NCBI RefSeq assembly: GCF_030463565.1
Contig: NC_134654.1
Coordinates: forward strand, 17,376,202-17,440,201
DNA from: Pelecanus crispus
Taxonomy: Eukaryota > Chordata > Aves > Pelecaniformes > Pelecanidae
Length of the DNA stretch: 64,000 nucleotides
Direction: 5' to 3'
The notes beneath the pieces are model-generated. The model was not told the origin of the DNA and did not search any database. It saw only the letters and a list, made by a program, of their open reading frames with translations. This document shows positions 40,346-53,039 of this stretch, piece after piece. Positions within the stretch are counted from its first letter, which is position 1; every line of letters begins with the position of its first letter. A program made the position numbers and the translations under genes.

Positions 40346-42665
40346 AAGTCCCATTTTAACTCTTTGCTCCACTGAGGAGCCAGCCCTTTCCCTTCCCAAA
40401 CCCAAACGGTGTTGCGGTCACCTTTTACTGCTGGTTGGAGTAAAATCCACATGGGCTCCGCTCTGCTTGTGCGGTGAGAAGGGGACCCGAGCCTTCAGAA
40501 AGTCCCAGCTCAGGCTGGCACACCTGCACCCACAGCCACTGTCCTAAGTACCCATTTCTGTCTGTCTGTATTAAAGACCCTCTTGTCTCCCCCAGCAAAC
40601 CACTCTGCTTCCACTGCCACCCCCATAGTCCCATGGGATCTTTCCCCAGGGCCAGTGCAGCGGTGCTCCCCATCACTGGAAATTCCACAAAGCTCCAGCT
40701 CCTGGAGCTAGGCTAGTGCATAGGTTTGTCCATGTAGCTCAGTCCTAGGTCAGGTTTGACAGGGGAAAGCTTGAAGTCAGGATATTTATCACAAACCCCA
40801 AAAGTAAATAAAACCCAAAAAAATTATTTTTTTTTTTCCCAGCCTCACTCTTTTCATGGCAATCTCATGATTTTTGGGCCCTGACTCATGGTCTCTGAAT
40901 GCTGTGAGGTGCTGCTTTTATTTAAGCCTTTACACGGCTGCCCTCAAACATGTTGTTTCAAGGTTTTGGGGTTGGTTTTTGATTTTATTAACATCAAGTC
41001 ATCCACCCCCCTCTGCTTTCATCTGCAACATCAAGCCTTCAGGGCTTTCTTGTGGCTGGAGGCTCCCAGCCAAGCCTCGATGCTCCGGGCAGCACCTCAG
41101 GCCCCAGAGCCGAGCACTGGGGGTGGCACTGCCCAGCACCCTGTGCCAGGGGACACAGGAGGGGACCGGGGACCCCCTATCCCCTCCTGCAGCTCGGGAA
41201 CCACTCAGCCACCTTTTTCTTAGAAAGAAGTATAACATGGGGAGACACGTGAATGCATCGCCTGGGCTGGTGTGGCTTGTAAGGCACCCTCCGGGCAGGA
41301 TTTGCAGTTCAGCAGCATCTGTGTCAGGTGGGATGCGGTTAATGGGGTAGCGCCGTGCACTTACCGGGACTGAGCATCTCTCCCTCACCCCTCGAGCCCC
41401 TGTCCTCCAGCTCTCAACACCCATTTGGATGATTGGAGGCTCCCTTGGGGCTGAGGGGGAGCAGAGCAGGGTGCAAAGAGAAAAATCCCCAGTGCTACAG
41501 GTGTACCTGGGGGGTGCAGCCAACCCCAAATTATCCACAGGGCTCAGCTGCCCACTGTTTGCAAAGCATGGGGGGGAGCAGGTGCGAGCTGCAGGCAACC
41601 CCAAGGCACCGCTGTGCTCAGGACCTGGACCAGAGCCCATCCTCACTGGAAACCAGTGTCACCAGCCCCAGCTGGAGCAGCAGCTCAGTGAAAGCTGCTG
41701 CTCATTTGATTTGTTCTCCCCGTCCAGGTCACCATCTGCTCCCAGGGGACCACAGCCAGGGGAGCATCATGTCTGCCACCCGCTTGAATAACCATCATCC
41801 CCCATTACATCCTTTCCTCTGGTTGCTCCATAGACACTTTCCAGGACATTTTTCTGGGGATGCAGTGACAGGGATGGTCCCCAGCACAGCTCAGCATCGG
41901 TACAGGGGTTCAGTGAACATCAGCAAAGTGCGAGCAGTTCACCATGGCCCAGGCAAAGCCAAGCTTTGCCCTAGGAAAAGGCAGGTGAAGGACAACACCA
42001 AGCTCCAAAGCCAGCTTTGGGGTGGTGGGGTGCAGCTGAGTCCCCCACAAACCCATGAAGGAACAGAAACCTTCTCTTTCACGAGAAACGAGTCCCTAAA
42101 TCCCCAGGGATTCACCCAGGGGAGACAGCTTAGGTGCCTCCAAAAATTCCTCCTGGCACCTCTCTGTATCTCTGCGTGTCTCAAGTCCCTTGGGAGATGC
42201 TGGAGACCCCACCCTCCCCACAAAATACCCAGGCAAGTCATCGCTAAACTTGGGCTTTGAAACCAGGCTCAGGGGAAACTGCGCATTCTGGATGCAAAGT
42301 TATGGGCAGAAAATGTGCTGTCAGTGAAGGCAGCTGCAGCCATGCCAGCCAAGCCTTCACTGAAGCTTTCACTCCTTCCACTTCATTAATAAAAGGGGAA
42401 AAAAATAAGAGATGGGGGCCTTGACATCAAAAAAATACAGACTGTGTATTTTAGAGCAGAGTTTCCTGTAACCACCTCTCTCCGGTTCCTTTTCATTCAT
42501 TTTCTCCATTTTGTCAGTGTGGACCCAGGCAGGTCAAAGGTTTAAGCTTTTTTGGAAAGATTTGTTTCAAAAAAATAAAAATTGGCTAATCTTCACATTT
42601 TGCTACCTTCACACCAAACTGGGAAATACATGGTCAGAGCTTAGGGTTGGTTTTTTTCTTTTTTC

Positions 42666-42685
42666 TTTTTTTTTTTTTTTTTTTT
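42666..42685. repeat. T20 homopolymer
   Basis: A run of 20 T within a larger T-rich stretch from about 42651, in the last NTN1 intron and nearly 3 kb from the acceptor, so it is not part of a splice site. It could be the A-tail of an antisense insertion, but no body is recognisable. Confidence 0.75.
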
Positions 42686-45533
42686 AATGAAAGCATCTGG
42701 CATGCATGACATGCTCTAAAAAAACCCCACATATATTTTGCAACGTGTTAAAAAGCCTTGCTGGGCTGCAGAGACCTGCTTCCTTCCATAGCTTGAAATC
42801 AGTTTGCACGTTGTAGTTTTAAGGCAAGGGTGATGCTCCTTCACCGCTAATCCAGGGGGTAAAATTGGGTTGTTACAAGGCAAATAGAGAGTTTTGCCTG
42901 GGTTTTTTTTTGAGGTTTCTTCTCCCTCTGATAATTTATGCAATTGAGATTGGACCCACTGGGGACTGGCCAGATGGCTGAGACAGGCAGGGGGCTATAG
43001 CTCACAGGGCATGGAGGGGAAGGGTAGGGGGCGGGGGAGGGAAAAGCTCAAAGATTTGGTCTATAAAGCACTTTTTGGTTGGACTGCACCAGCCTGCACA
43101 GAGCCGCTGGCCCTTGCCTGCTCTCCTGGCCAGGGCTGGCATTGCCACCCGGGTTTTCCCCTCTGTATCTACTGGTGGGGACTCCTCTCATCCCACAGTC
43201 AGCAAACAAACCCAGGAGGGCTGGGTCATCACCTCCCACTGAAGATACTTCCCTGGAAGCTGATTTTTAGTGAGGAGGAATGTGTTCAACCTCTCTGGAG
43301 GATGCGATCTCGGCTGACTGCTGCTCCTGTCCTCCTCTGCCATCTTCTGTGCCGTGCTGGACCGCTGCCGGGAAGAATCCCACTGGAGCAGCAGGAGCTG
43401 CCTCCAGGCTCACATCTCCTCTTCTTTGCCGTGCTGTGGGGCCAAACGCTCCCTTTTGCACGCATGTCTCCATCCTTCCCTGTGGTTTGAACTCAAGTCC
43501 ATGGATGTCACCCAGAAAGGGCACAACAGCACCTGCTCTAGGGATCGAGGAGGAGGAGGGCTGGCAGAGGCCATCGTAGCCTGCTCACGGCCACCTGGGC
43601 TGCAGCCTGGGGCTGCCCCATGGCACAAAACCACAGTGGCCCTGGAGGCTTCTGAAATCAGCCATGAGCAGAGCCTTACCCTAGAGCACACTGGAAGCAA
43701 ACCAGTGTCCATCGCCATCCCAGCGTCTTTGTGGACAACGCCACGGAGAGTCCTCTCCCGCCCAGATCATGATGCCAAGTCACCTTTACACTGGCCCTGC
43801 GGGACCATGGGCCACCACTCCTGCGTGGGTGCAGGGATAATGTAACGCATGAACCATGCTTCAGGAAAGAGCAAGGGGTTGGAGAAGTGGAGGGCTGAGT
43901 CCTCACCAGGTTTTCTCAGGAGGTTTTCTCAGTCCATATGGCTACAGATGGGCTACACAACATCAGCTACGGGCTTGGAAAACACCATCCTCTTGCTATT
44001 CCTGTGCTTATGGATCACAGTTGTCCACAAATCTCAGTCTTGCTTTGGGAGCTTGTTATCTGCCAGGACACCTGGTTTGCCAGGCTGCACACCAAGATAT
44101 TCCTTTGAAGCCTGATGTTGCTGTTCAGTATTTACAGAGATGCTCAAGTGAGTCCACCAGACCCAGAAGGCAGGCTGGATGCTGCCACTGACGTGTCCTT
44201 ATGATCACTGAGCCCTACCCTCAGTCCTTCACCCATGCTTTTTATCAGCAATGTCATCTTCCACAGCAAGCACTGAACAGTACTGGCTCAGGAACATCTA
44301 GAAACACACAACAGCGAATCTCCCCATTTTCAAATCCTCTCATAGGTTTGAACCCATTCAGTGTCCTGCTCTGAGGCTGGGTGCTCATGGAGAGCTGTCT
44401 CCTTGTGCTGGCCCCAGGCAGACATGCTGGAAGCTCTAACAGGTCTTTCCTACCTCCACATGCCAAATGCTTGGAGATATGGACCGTTCCCAGTGTTTCG
44501 CTCCAGATTTTGGCTCATCTTCTCTTGAAATCTGGGGCTGCTTAGAGTCCTGGTGCAGACGCGCTGAGTGGCTCATCCAGCAAGGAAGGGAGGGTGGCGG
44601 GGCTGGAGAAATGGCCCATGCAGAAACTCGTCCTCTGGCTGATGCATGTGCTGCTCTCTGGACACGTGGGTCAGGAAGAAAGCTTGTCCCAGGACCTACA
44701 GTGCAGCCCAGGGTTTTAGCACCGCTGATGGGGACAGGCACCTCCCTGCCATGCCCACTGCAACGCACGCTGTGTGCACAGAACCCCTGTCCTGCACTCC
44801 GGCCACCACCCGGGGCTGCAGGCACAAGCTGTCCCTGGGTTTGTTAATCTCTCTGCCTGCTGCTTCAAGGGAAAAGGCAAGGTTCGGTGTACATGAATCC
44901 ACCTGATGTTTAAAGATTTTTTTGATCGCTTGAAGTGTTCACAGGTGCTGGGGCAGATGTTGCTGCACCAACAGCCCTGGAGAACTGCTCCTTCTGTGCT
45001 TGCTTCACAACCACATCCTGGGAGATGAGGGTCCTCCCTAGGACATGGATAGGAGAAAGAGGCAACCTACTCCACACCAGTGCTCCAGGTAGCCTTGTGT
45101 TGTTCCCAGGCCTCCTAGTGCAAGGAGTGCCATGGTTCCCAGAATACAGCTGCTCCCAGCCTCTGCTCCCCTCCTGAGGGTCCTCCGTCCCCCGTGGTCC
45201 TTGGGTAACCATGCCCATGCTCACTGGGGATCCAGAGGGCTGCCTTTGTGGCAGCAGAGCTGGAGAGCATCTCCCAAACCTATAGTGGTCTTCGGACCTT
45301 TGTTGAGACCCTCTGCCACCAGCACTGGCTACTCTTGCTCGTGGCAGATGGCCTGGGGACAGAGGCAGTTTTTGTGCAACCACCACCCTTGGTTGCTCTC
45401 CCCCAGCCTGGGCTCAGGAGACAAAATCCCTTTTCCTCACACAGCCTATTAGGTAAGACTTAAAATGCATTTTCTTCTCACCAGCCAAACTGTAACATCT
45501 TTTCCTCTCTTGCCTCGGTTTTTTTTTTTCCAG

Positions 45534-45862
45534 CTGTCCAGATCCACATCCTGAAAGCAGAAAAAAATGCCGACTGGTGGAAGTTCACGGTCAACATCAT
45601 CTCCGTTTACAAACAAGGTAGCAACCGGATACGGCGCGGAGACCAGACCCTGTGGATCCACTCCAAGGACATAGCATGCAAGTGCCCCAAAATCAAACCC
45701 ATGAAGAAGTATTTGCTGCTGGGCAACAACGAGGACTCTCCCGACCAGAGCGGCATCATTGCGGACAAAACCAGCCTGGTGATACAGTGGCGGGATACGT
45801 GGGCTCGGCGGCTCAGGAAGTTCCAGCAGCGGGAGAAGAAGGGGAAGTGTAAGAAAGCCTAA
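45534..45862 (+). CDS. NTN1: Netrin-1, terminal coding exon: rest of NTR domain and basic C-terminus
   Basis: The last exon encodes about 109 residues, beginning [20 protein letters not shown] and ending [15 protein letters not shown] before TAA at 45860-45862. It completes the NTR domain: [10 protein letters not shown] supplies two cysteines and GKC supplies the last, giving six with the previous exon. The [20 protein letters not shown] and [11 protein letters not shown] segments are netrin-1 signatures. The Arg/Lys-rich tail is the heparin/heparan-binding part in this family and can also act as a nuclear or nucleolar targeting sequence in truncated isoforms described in the literature. The acceptor AG is at 45532-45533 after a poly-T tract. 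There are no frameshifts or missing residues. The open antisense frame over this exon is treated as a shadow. Confidence 0.97.
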
Positions 45863-47684
45863 AGGAGGAGAACGCAACGGAGCGCGTGAGAGGGAGAGAC
45901 TGACTGTGCATGCTGCTTTGTGTAGAGCTGGGGCGGGCAGGGACCGGTGATGGGGACGGCGGGAGGAACGTTGCGCTACCGGGGCGGGCTGGGGGGGATG
46001 GGAGGGATGGCAATCACGGCTGTGGGGCTGCCAGGTTTGTACCTCGTATTCCAGGAGAAAACAAAACAAAACACAACAAAAAAAATTGCACACATGGATA
46101 TAAAACAAGAGGAGGGTGGGTGCAGGTGTGTGGCAGCTGGTGTCCCCCAGCTTCTTTCTGCCCTGTTGGCTGAAGAAATCAGAGACATCAAACTGCCTTC
46201 CAGCTGCTAACATCTGCTGCTTCCAAAGCACAACAAGGAACCTGTAAGGAACTAATCATCGGTAATGCTGGAAATTACCCCCCATCACCAAAAATACGTA
46301 TTTTCAGCTTAGGTTGAACAAGACAGTTATCGTAGAGGAACCTAAACAGAGACTTATCACTGAGGACAGATCTGAGGATTGACTATGGCTTATTGGAAGA
46401 CTCTTTGGTATCCAATAGCTGTAACCATCACCCACTGCACAGTACTAGGAGCGGCCAAGGTCTCCAGCCATGGCCATGCGCTGATCCCAGGTTAGGCACA
46501 ACAAAGAGAAGATCACATTAGTGGGTGACTTCCACGTAGGCATAACTTGGGGAGGGACTCCTTGGTCTGGCCCCCACGCCCCGCGGAGCGCTGCCCCCAC
46601 CATGCTGAAGGAGCACGAGCCCATGAGATGCCCTGGCCCCCTCCCAGCCACTAACTCACAGTCAAGGAGTTAATAACCAGGATCCCCAAGGAAACACCCG
46701 GACATTGCAAGAAAATAAGTTGGCATCCAGTTCCTGTAGGTGCCCTGGAAGATTTCATCCCTTGCAGTCCCTGAGTCTCCACCGCGGCAACCCCTGACAT
46801 GTCCTTCATGGGCTTGGTCCTCTCTGCCTCCGTCAGCAGACTGATGAACCCTCACATGATAGAAAATCCATGCAGATGACACTGAGGTCCTGGCTGGCAG
46901 TGGTTTCACTCCTAAACTCAGCCAGCTCTCCCAAAACCACACCAGCTCTGCCCTCACTCCCTCTGGAGCTGGAGCTCCCCAGCATCGCTGCATAAGGTGA
47001 CCAGCCCCCACACAGGAGGTGGGACAGCAGATGCCAAGGGACTGTCCCCATGGGCAGCAGGGCCAGCACAGAGCTCTAAGGCTTGGCTAAGTTACAGCCA
47101 AGGCAGGGCAGAGACCTGCTCCAAGGGAAGGGGTCTCAGCCAGGGACTGGATGAGCAAGGTGTGACCCACCTGGAGCTCCCCAAATTGCTCTTCTGCTTC
47201 TGCTGGGGGTGAAAAACAGCAAATCTAACATTCCCAATCTCTAATCGCTAATGCACTAAGCAAGGTAGCGGCTGCCTCACCTCTGTCTAACATCCCAAGC
47301 CCCAGCCTGAGGGCTGGAGCATCTTTCCCTGGAGCACTGTATGGGCAGGACTGGCTGTTGAGTTGTTTGTCACCCAGACATGGTGTCCCCTTGCCAGGCT
47401 GCTCCTCTGCCACACTGCCCCATGGAGAATGGGGATATCTGAGTTCACCTAATCAATGGAGGCAGGCAATAGCTGGGGTGGAAAAGAAAGGCAGGGAGGG
47501 CAGGATGGGTACCTGGAGGAGAAGCAAACATTAGTCGCTACGAAAAGCAAAACCTCCCTGATATTTTCCTTTTAGGAAACTTGGAAACATCTATTTTATT
47601 ACATTTTCCAGTGGTTTTGCCTTGTTTTATAGCAATTGACAATATTTATATAATGACATAAACGACCATAAAGCGAAGCAGCCA

Positions 47685-47692
47685 TGTAAATA
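47685..47692 (+). promoter_or_regulatory. Candidate Pumilio response element in the NTN1 3'UTR
   Basis: The octamer TGTAAATA fits the PUM1/2 consensus TGTANATA. It lies in an AT-rich island within an otherwise GC-rich UTR, the setting in which conserved UTR elements often occur. Eight-base matches occur by chance, so conservation decides it. Confidence 0.4.
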
Positions 47693-49482
47693 GGTGTAAA
47701 GTGGAGGGCTCCCAGGGAAGCACTGGCCAGCACCGGGCTGCTGGAGACACCACCTGGAGGGAGCAAGCTCTGCTGAGCCTCCCCCTGCAACCGCAAGGCC
47801 CCTCCGAAATTAACTTGGGTATTAGGAGAGAAATCCCACCCTGGCCATCAAGCAACGCCCCCAAGTCCATGTTTTCTCCCCTTACCCAGAGCAGACCTGG
47901 TTTTCCTTACTTCAGAGTTCAAGGAGAGCCAACAGTTTTGCAGTCAAGGGAACACAAGCCACCAAGTTTTGAAGGATAAAATCTGATCTCAAGTGTCTAA
48001 ATGGAGGCTTAAAGCCCCAAATGGGGCTTGGATGCTCTCCTGCAGCTAGCATCGTCTGATGCCAGGGGCACCCCACGCCAGCTGGGGACAGCTTGTGCTC
48101 GGTTAGCTGGGATGCCCTTGAACCCAGGATGCCCTTGAACTGCAGGAGACCTTCGAATGGCCTAAAAGCAACCAGATCCAACCCAAAGCCAGAGCATGAA
48201 GGCAAGGCCAGGGGATGTGTGGACTCAGGAACTGTCCACCAAGCATTCCTGGACACCCAATGCTCACTCCCATTTTCCAAGCTTGCTAAGCGCACCCGTC
48301 CTCACCAGCACAGCCTTGACACCCCACAAACACCACCCAAAGCCCTGGCCCCTTCCCCGATCCCACTAGGTCAGGAGACTGCAGAAGAAATGCTGCCCAT
48401 GCTGTTCTGTGGCCAGACCCCTCCAGGCACTGACACAACCCAGGAAATCAGAAAGAAGTAGAGTTTGCACAAGACATGAAATAACTCTGAGCCCGCCGCA
48501 GCCAGAGCAACCCGCAGAAGCAAAGTCCCCATCCTTGTCCCACCAGGACCCTGCCCCTTGATCCCTGTTGGAGTTTGGCGCTTTCCAACCAGACTAGAGA
48601 AGCCCCTCCGCTCTGTCCATGGTCCCCCAGTGCCCCTCATGCGCTCCCAGTAACCTCGACCTGCAGGCGCAGCTGGTGTAACTGGTATACAGCCCTCCTC
48701 CTCTGGGGAAGGCAGAGCAGCCCCATTTTTGGGGTGTCAGGGGATGCAACTCTTCCCTGCAGCCATCCCTGCTCCAGGACATTTCTTGGGGAGGGAGACC
48801 TCTGGCCCATCACCCAAAGAGGGACAAGATGTCACTCCTAAACATCAACCTCTGCGGCCGGGGGTGCAGCTCTGTTGGGGTACCTGCCACGTTACAACCA
48901 GCAAGGAACCCAAGCACCCACCCATTGCCCCGGGGACAAGACCAAGGTCCTTGGGGGGTGGAGGGGGTGGCTGGGGAAGGGGCTGCGGTGCCTTCAGCGC
49001 AGCTTCGGAGAGCAGCTGAAATGCCAAAACAATCATCACTCGACGGTAGCACCTGACAAAAGTCGTTTTGTCTCGTTTCTGTTCGTTTCGTCATGTCCGC
49101 GCCCTCTCCCTGCACACCCGCCTCCTCTCCCCTCACAAAACCTGTGTTCGTTTTGGGGTTTGTTTTTTTTTTTTTTTTGATTATTTCTGTTAATATCTTG
49201 AACTGTAAATGTTGTTTAGTTATGACCATTGCATACTGCTTTGGGCAATGTTTCTTTACAATGCATACTAATATATTATGGTTATTATATATGAATATAT
49301 TTAATGACACGTGAAAAAGTTGTGGATTTTCTTGTTGTTTTTCCAAGTTGTTTCTTTTTTTTTTTCTTTTTTTTTTTTTCCCTCTTCATTTGTTTATTTC
49401 GTTAGATTGGCTGTAATTGAACCCGAAGGAGCTTGTAACTGTTCAGCACCCACTCGGTAGAACTAAAGTCAGAAACCAGTTG

Positions 49483-49488
49483 AATAAA
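49483..49488 (+). terminator. NTN1: NTN1 polyadenylation signal AATAAA
   Basis: A canonical AATAAA in CAGTTGAATAAACTCTTG lies after the AT-rich 3'UTR end. T-rich and TG-containing sequence follows within about 40 bases, so cleavage is expected near 49500-49515. No other canonical signal between the stop codon and here looks as well placed. Confidence 0.75.
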
Positions 49489-49505
49489 CTCTTGTAAACT
49501 GTAAA

Positions 49506-52500
49506 AATCTCCAAGGATCTCTGCTTGCTCTCACCCCACGGGCCAGCAAGCCCGAGAGATGGGGACCTGGGCAGGGAGGTGACAGTGTCCCCTCCACCTC
49601 CCTAGATCTCTGCCAGCATCTCTGGCAGGGTCTGAGGCGGTGCACAGCTATTTTTGACCACCAGTCCCAGCCGTATGTCCCACTAGCATCCTCCCAGCAG
49701 CACTCCCCGCCAGCAGCCACGCGCCCTTGGGGACAGCGGGATCACCGCAGGCTCGCGGGGGTGGGATGGGGGGTGCTCCACCGGCACCTCTGGGCTCTCC
49801 GGGATTGCTGTGAGCTCTGGACTGGGGTACATCCCACCGTGCTCCCCATCCTTCCTCTGCTGCTGGAGGACACTGTGCCCTGCAGTGGGACAGAGCCAGG
49901 GCATGCTGAAGCCTGCGGGACCCCACACAGAGGGGGTGGACAGGCATGGGGACAGGGGACAGCCAGAGCCTGGGGTCAGGGGAGCTGCCAATCCCACTCC
50001 AGACCCGTTTTCTGTCCCCATCCACAGGCTGCTTGCCAGCACCGTCCCTTTCTGCCCACCCATGGCAGGGGGTCTGGGCTCCATCACCCATCTCCCACAG
50101 GGCACCAGTAGTGCCAGACGCTACTGAAGCAGCTGGTACTCGGGACCAGGCAAGGGCTGGTGGTACAGACAAGCTAGAAAGCTGGAGGTGGGGGCAGAAC
50201 TGAGGCAGCAAAACCCTTCCAGAGAGAAAAATACAGGCAAAAGGTCCTGCAAACTGCCGAGGGGTCAGTGCACGTGACCCACGCCCTTAGCGTCACTGGT
50301 AATTTATGAATTCAAAAACATCTTAGAGGTCAGAACTCTCAGATCTTTACTGCGGAGACAAATGGGTCATGAGTGCCACCACCTCTGCTCCAGGGCTGTC
50401 GCCTGCGGCTCCACAGAGAAGCAAATGGGTTTCCCAGATTGCTCTAGCTCTGCATCCTCCTGGCAGGCGGCCAGTTGTCCAAAGAAGACACAGTGGCTCT
50501 GAAAAGAGGGGAAAGAGCCTATGCCCACTGAGGGCACAACCCAGAGTGTTTGCTCTCCGCCTGGTCCCACTGGGCAGCGCGGGAGAGCAGCCATCCACCG
50601 TGCCAAGCTCAGCACCAAGCTCACCCAACCTCCAGAAATAAGGGTGTGTGAAAATGCCCAGCAGCCTTTCAAGATCATCTTTATCCTCACATAGGAGCTA
50701 GGGACCTCTTATCAAGGCGCTTGGACATGTAAACACCTCTAACATGCACCAGATCTTCCCCCAGCACTTGTATTTTTGATGAAATAACAACGGGAAACAG
50801 CTAAACTCCCGAGTATGTCCGCATTTGAGAGAAATGAAGGAGATGCAAGGGAAGGCAAAGCCCAGGACGTCTCTCCGGGTGGGCACCAGGGAAATGGGGA
50901 AGACCTCTGCTTGGAGAAGCCACGGCAGGTACATGACTCCAGCAGCCCCGTGGTGCAGGTTCAACAGGCAGTTTGAGCATCCTTTGCCCCATGCCTGGAA
51001 ATCAGAGCAGCCAGCAGCACGTTAAAACCGCGCTGGACCCCGGCGAGCTGTGCCCTCCAACCCCTCCTGCTCAGAGCCAACAACCAGCAGCTCTGGTATT
51101 TGAACCTTCCTTTTTCTTTGGTGGGGCAGGGAGACAGAAAAGCTTTCCACATACGGCAGAACGCTGCCAAATCCGCTTCTTTTTAATAGAACTCCTCACC
51201 CACGCGACGCATTAAATGTTACCTAAAGGGCAAGTCTGAGAACCCCTTTGTTAGACATTTCAGCAAAGCAAAGCCTCACGTTTCTACCTTTCCCAGGCAC
51301 TAACAGAAAAAAATGTGTTTGAGAACCCAACAGGTCAGAAAACATCTTTTTAAAGCCTCTATCAGAACAAAGTCACCACAACACATTGATCAGGATGAAT
51401 TACACATCCATCCTGCACATCCTGGGAATTCAAACAAAACCTTGATTCCCTCCATAAATGACAGTTTTAATTAGAAACCCAAGTCTGTAGTCTCATCTCA
51501 ATAAACCGCATGTTATTCCCCTGCTGCCACCAAACATCCAGCGGGCTGCACCGGAGCCATGAACGAAATCCCACTGCAGGGCTCAGGCACAAGCTGCTGC
51601 TGAGAAACAACTCCAGGAGAGTTTCCAGTGTTGGTTCCTCCACACACGAACTGCAGGAATGCAGAATTTTGAACACGTCTCCAAAGCTGCCCTTTATTTG
51701 TTTCCAGCTGGAGCAGCCTTGCTTAAAGCTCCGTTTCTAATCTGAGATCAAGCAATAAACTAATCAAAAACCTGTTGTGTCTTTTTGAAAATCATGAAAA
51801 CATAAAACTATTTTTTTTTTCCCTCCCCTCCTTTGAAGGTTCTAAGATGAAGCGTCTCTCCAAGGAAAAGCAAGCAAGCAGACACAACCTAGACTGGTCT
51901 TTTAAAGGCTTCAGAAAGGATTTTCTCTAGCAAAGCACATGGAGATGTGTGGAAGATTCTGCTCCCTCCCGGCCACGGGCATCATTTCATTTGCTTCACA
52001 GACAGAACGTGGTATCTAGCTACCTATCACCAAGTCCAAACCTGGATCTCCCACCTTTGACTGTTAACACCAGACAAGGATGCCGAAGCCAGTGGAGCAC
52101 CATCTGCTTTGTCCCAATATTTTGAATTCCTCCAGAGCTGGTCTCCCCTCCAGCTCTGACCTTCAGTGCTGAGCATCAAAAGATGGGTTGGGCACCAGCA
52201 CAGAGCCCCTTGAAGCCCAATGCGCTGCGCCATGTGGCACAGCTGTATCTACTGAGCTTTTTCTCCACCAAGCTCCTCTCTCCACCTACCCTCTCCGCCC
52301 TTCCCAGCAGCAGGCAGGCAGGGCAATGGTGCTCTTCATCTCCAGGGAACAGTACCTGTCTATCAATGAGAGGTACGTACCTGTTGGGGTACTCAACAGT
52401 TCCCTGCCTCTGTTTCCTGCAAAACCCCATTTTCTCCCTTCATAGCCAGCTCTGTCTTTCCTCCTCAGATCCTGGAGCGACTCAGTCAAAGCCTCAGCTC

Positions 52501-53000
52501 CAGTCAACACCTGCATGCTGTAATGAGAAGAGCAACTTTGCACTCTGATCTGCAGATCGCCAAGCACTTAACGAAGGGGCCAGTGCCCAAGACCCATCTG
52601 ATAGATGGGGAAATGGAGCCCAGAAGAGCAAAATGGCTTTGTGTCACTCAAGAGGGGATGCAGCACCAGGACACCCTGGTTTCCCACCTCCCCAACCAGT
52701 GTTAGACCTGCTAGATGTGCCACCACCCCAGCTGTGTGGGTGGAGAGCAGGTAGAGGGAAACGAGTGCCAAGAGCCTGTTGGGAGCTGTGAAAGGAGATA
52801 TTCCACCAGTGAAGGTGAGGACCAGCCCAGGGCTGGCAAGTGTTATGGATCCGCCAGGAAAGCTATGTCATGATACACACGAAGTCTGACAGAAATTGCT
52901 TTTTTCCTTCTCCAAATCAGCTCTCAGGAAATGGAAGTGTTGGAGAATCATTCAAGTGGAACACGAGATGGTAGGAAACAATAAAAACCCGGGCAGATAA
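49506..53000. other. Intergenic gap between convergent NTN1 and STX8
   Basis: About 3.5 kb separates the NTN1 polyadenylation site from the most distal possible STX8 3' end; it is 4.4 kb if STX8 uses its proximal signal. It holds a MIR-like fossil at about 52548-52720. Open frames here are short, overlapping on both strands and without family resemblance. I see no promoter or RNA gene. Confidence 0.7.
52548..52720 (+). mobile_element. MIR-like SINE fossil
   Basis: The segment follows the MIR order: a CAAGCACTTAACGAA piece, then GATGGGGAAATGGAGCCCAGA, a GTGTCAC piece, and a CACCCTGGTTTCCCACCTCCC end. These correspond to the MIR/CORE-SINE phrases for a fall in copy body, GATGGGGAAACTGAGGC, and the final CCAGGTCTCCTGACTCCCA part. 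The copy is heavily diverged with no target duplication. MIR elements are tRNA-derived, so it has no coding function. Confidence 0.55.
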
Positions 53001-53022
53001 GTTGTATATAAATGGATCAGCT

Positions 53023-53039
53023 TTTATTCAATATTTATT
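53023..53039 (-). terminator. STX8: Paired distal AATAAA signals for STX8
   Basis: Two AATAAA hexamers on the minus strand (53034-53039 and 53023-53028) lie eleven bases apart, just before a drop in AT content at lower coordinates. A pair of canonical signals is a reasonable distal polyadenylation site. Transcript ends would settle it. Confidence 0.4.

Larger units (their letters stand above)
36427..45533 (+). other. NTN1: Last NTN1 intron (9.1 kb)
   Basis: A phase-1 intron from donor GTGAGT to a T-rich tract and CAG at 45531-45533. It holds an AT/GT-rich dinucleotide patch (37393-37455), a possible conserved AT-rich block (about 38925-39130), a CpG-richer stretch (about 40020-40240) followed by the G18 tract (40302-40345), and a T20 run (42666-42685). 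The remainder is GC-rich unique sequence in which I recognise no gene or RNA. Confidence 0.85.
45863..49505 (+). other. NTN1: NTN1 3' untranslated region (about 3.6 kb)
   Basis: This runs from the stop codon to just past the AATAAA at 49483-49488. Two AT-rich islands differ from the GC-rich rest. One is at about 47570-47700, with TGTAAATA (a Pumilio-type site) at 47685-47692. The other is at about 49140-49345, with TATATGAATATATTTAATG-like sequence. Long 3'UTRs of several kilobases are known for vertebrate netrin-1. No intron is evident in the UTR. The 3' limit is inferred from the polyadenylation signal, not from transcript data. Confidence 0.75.
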
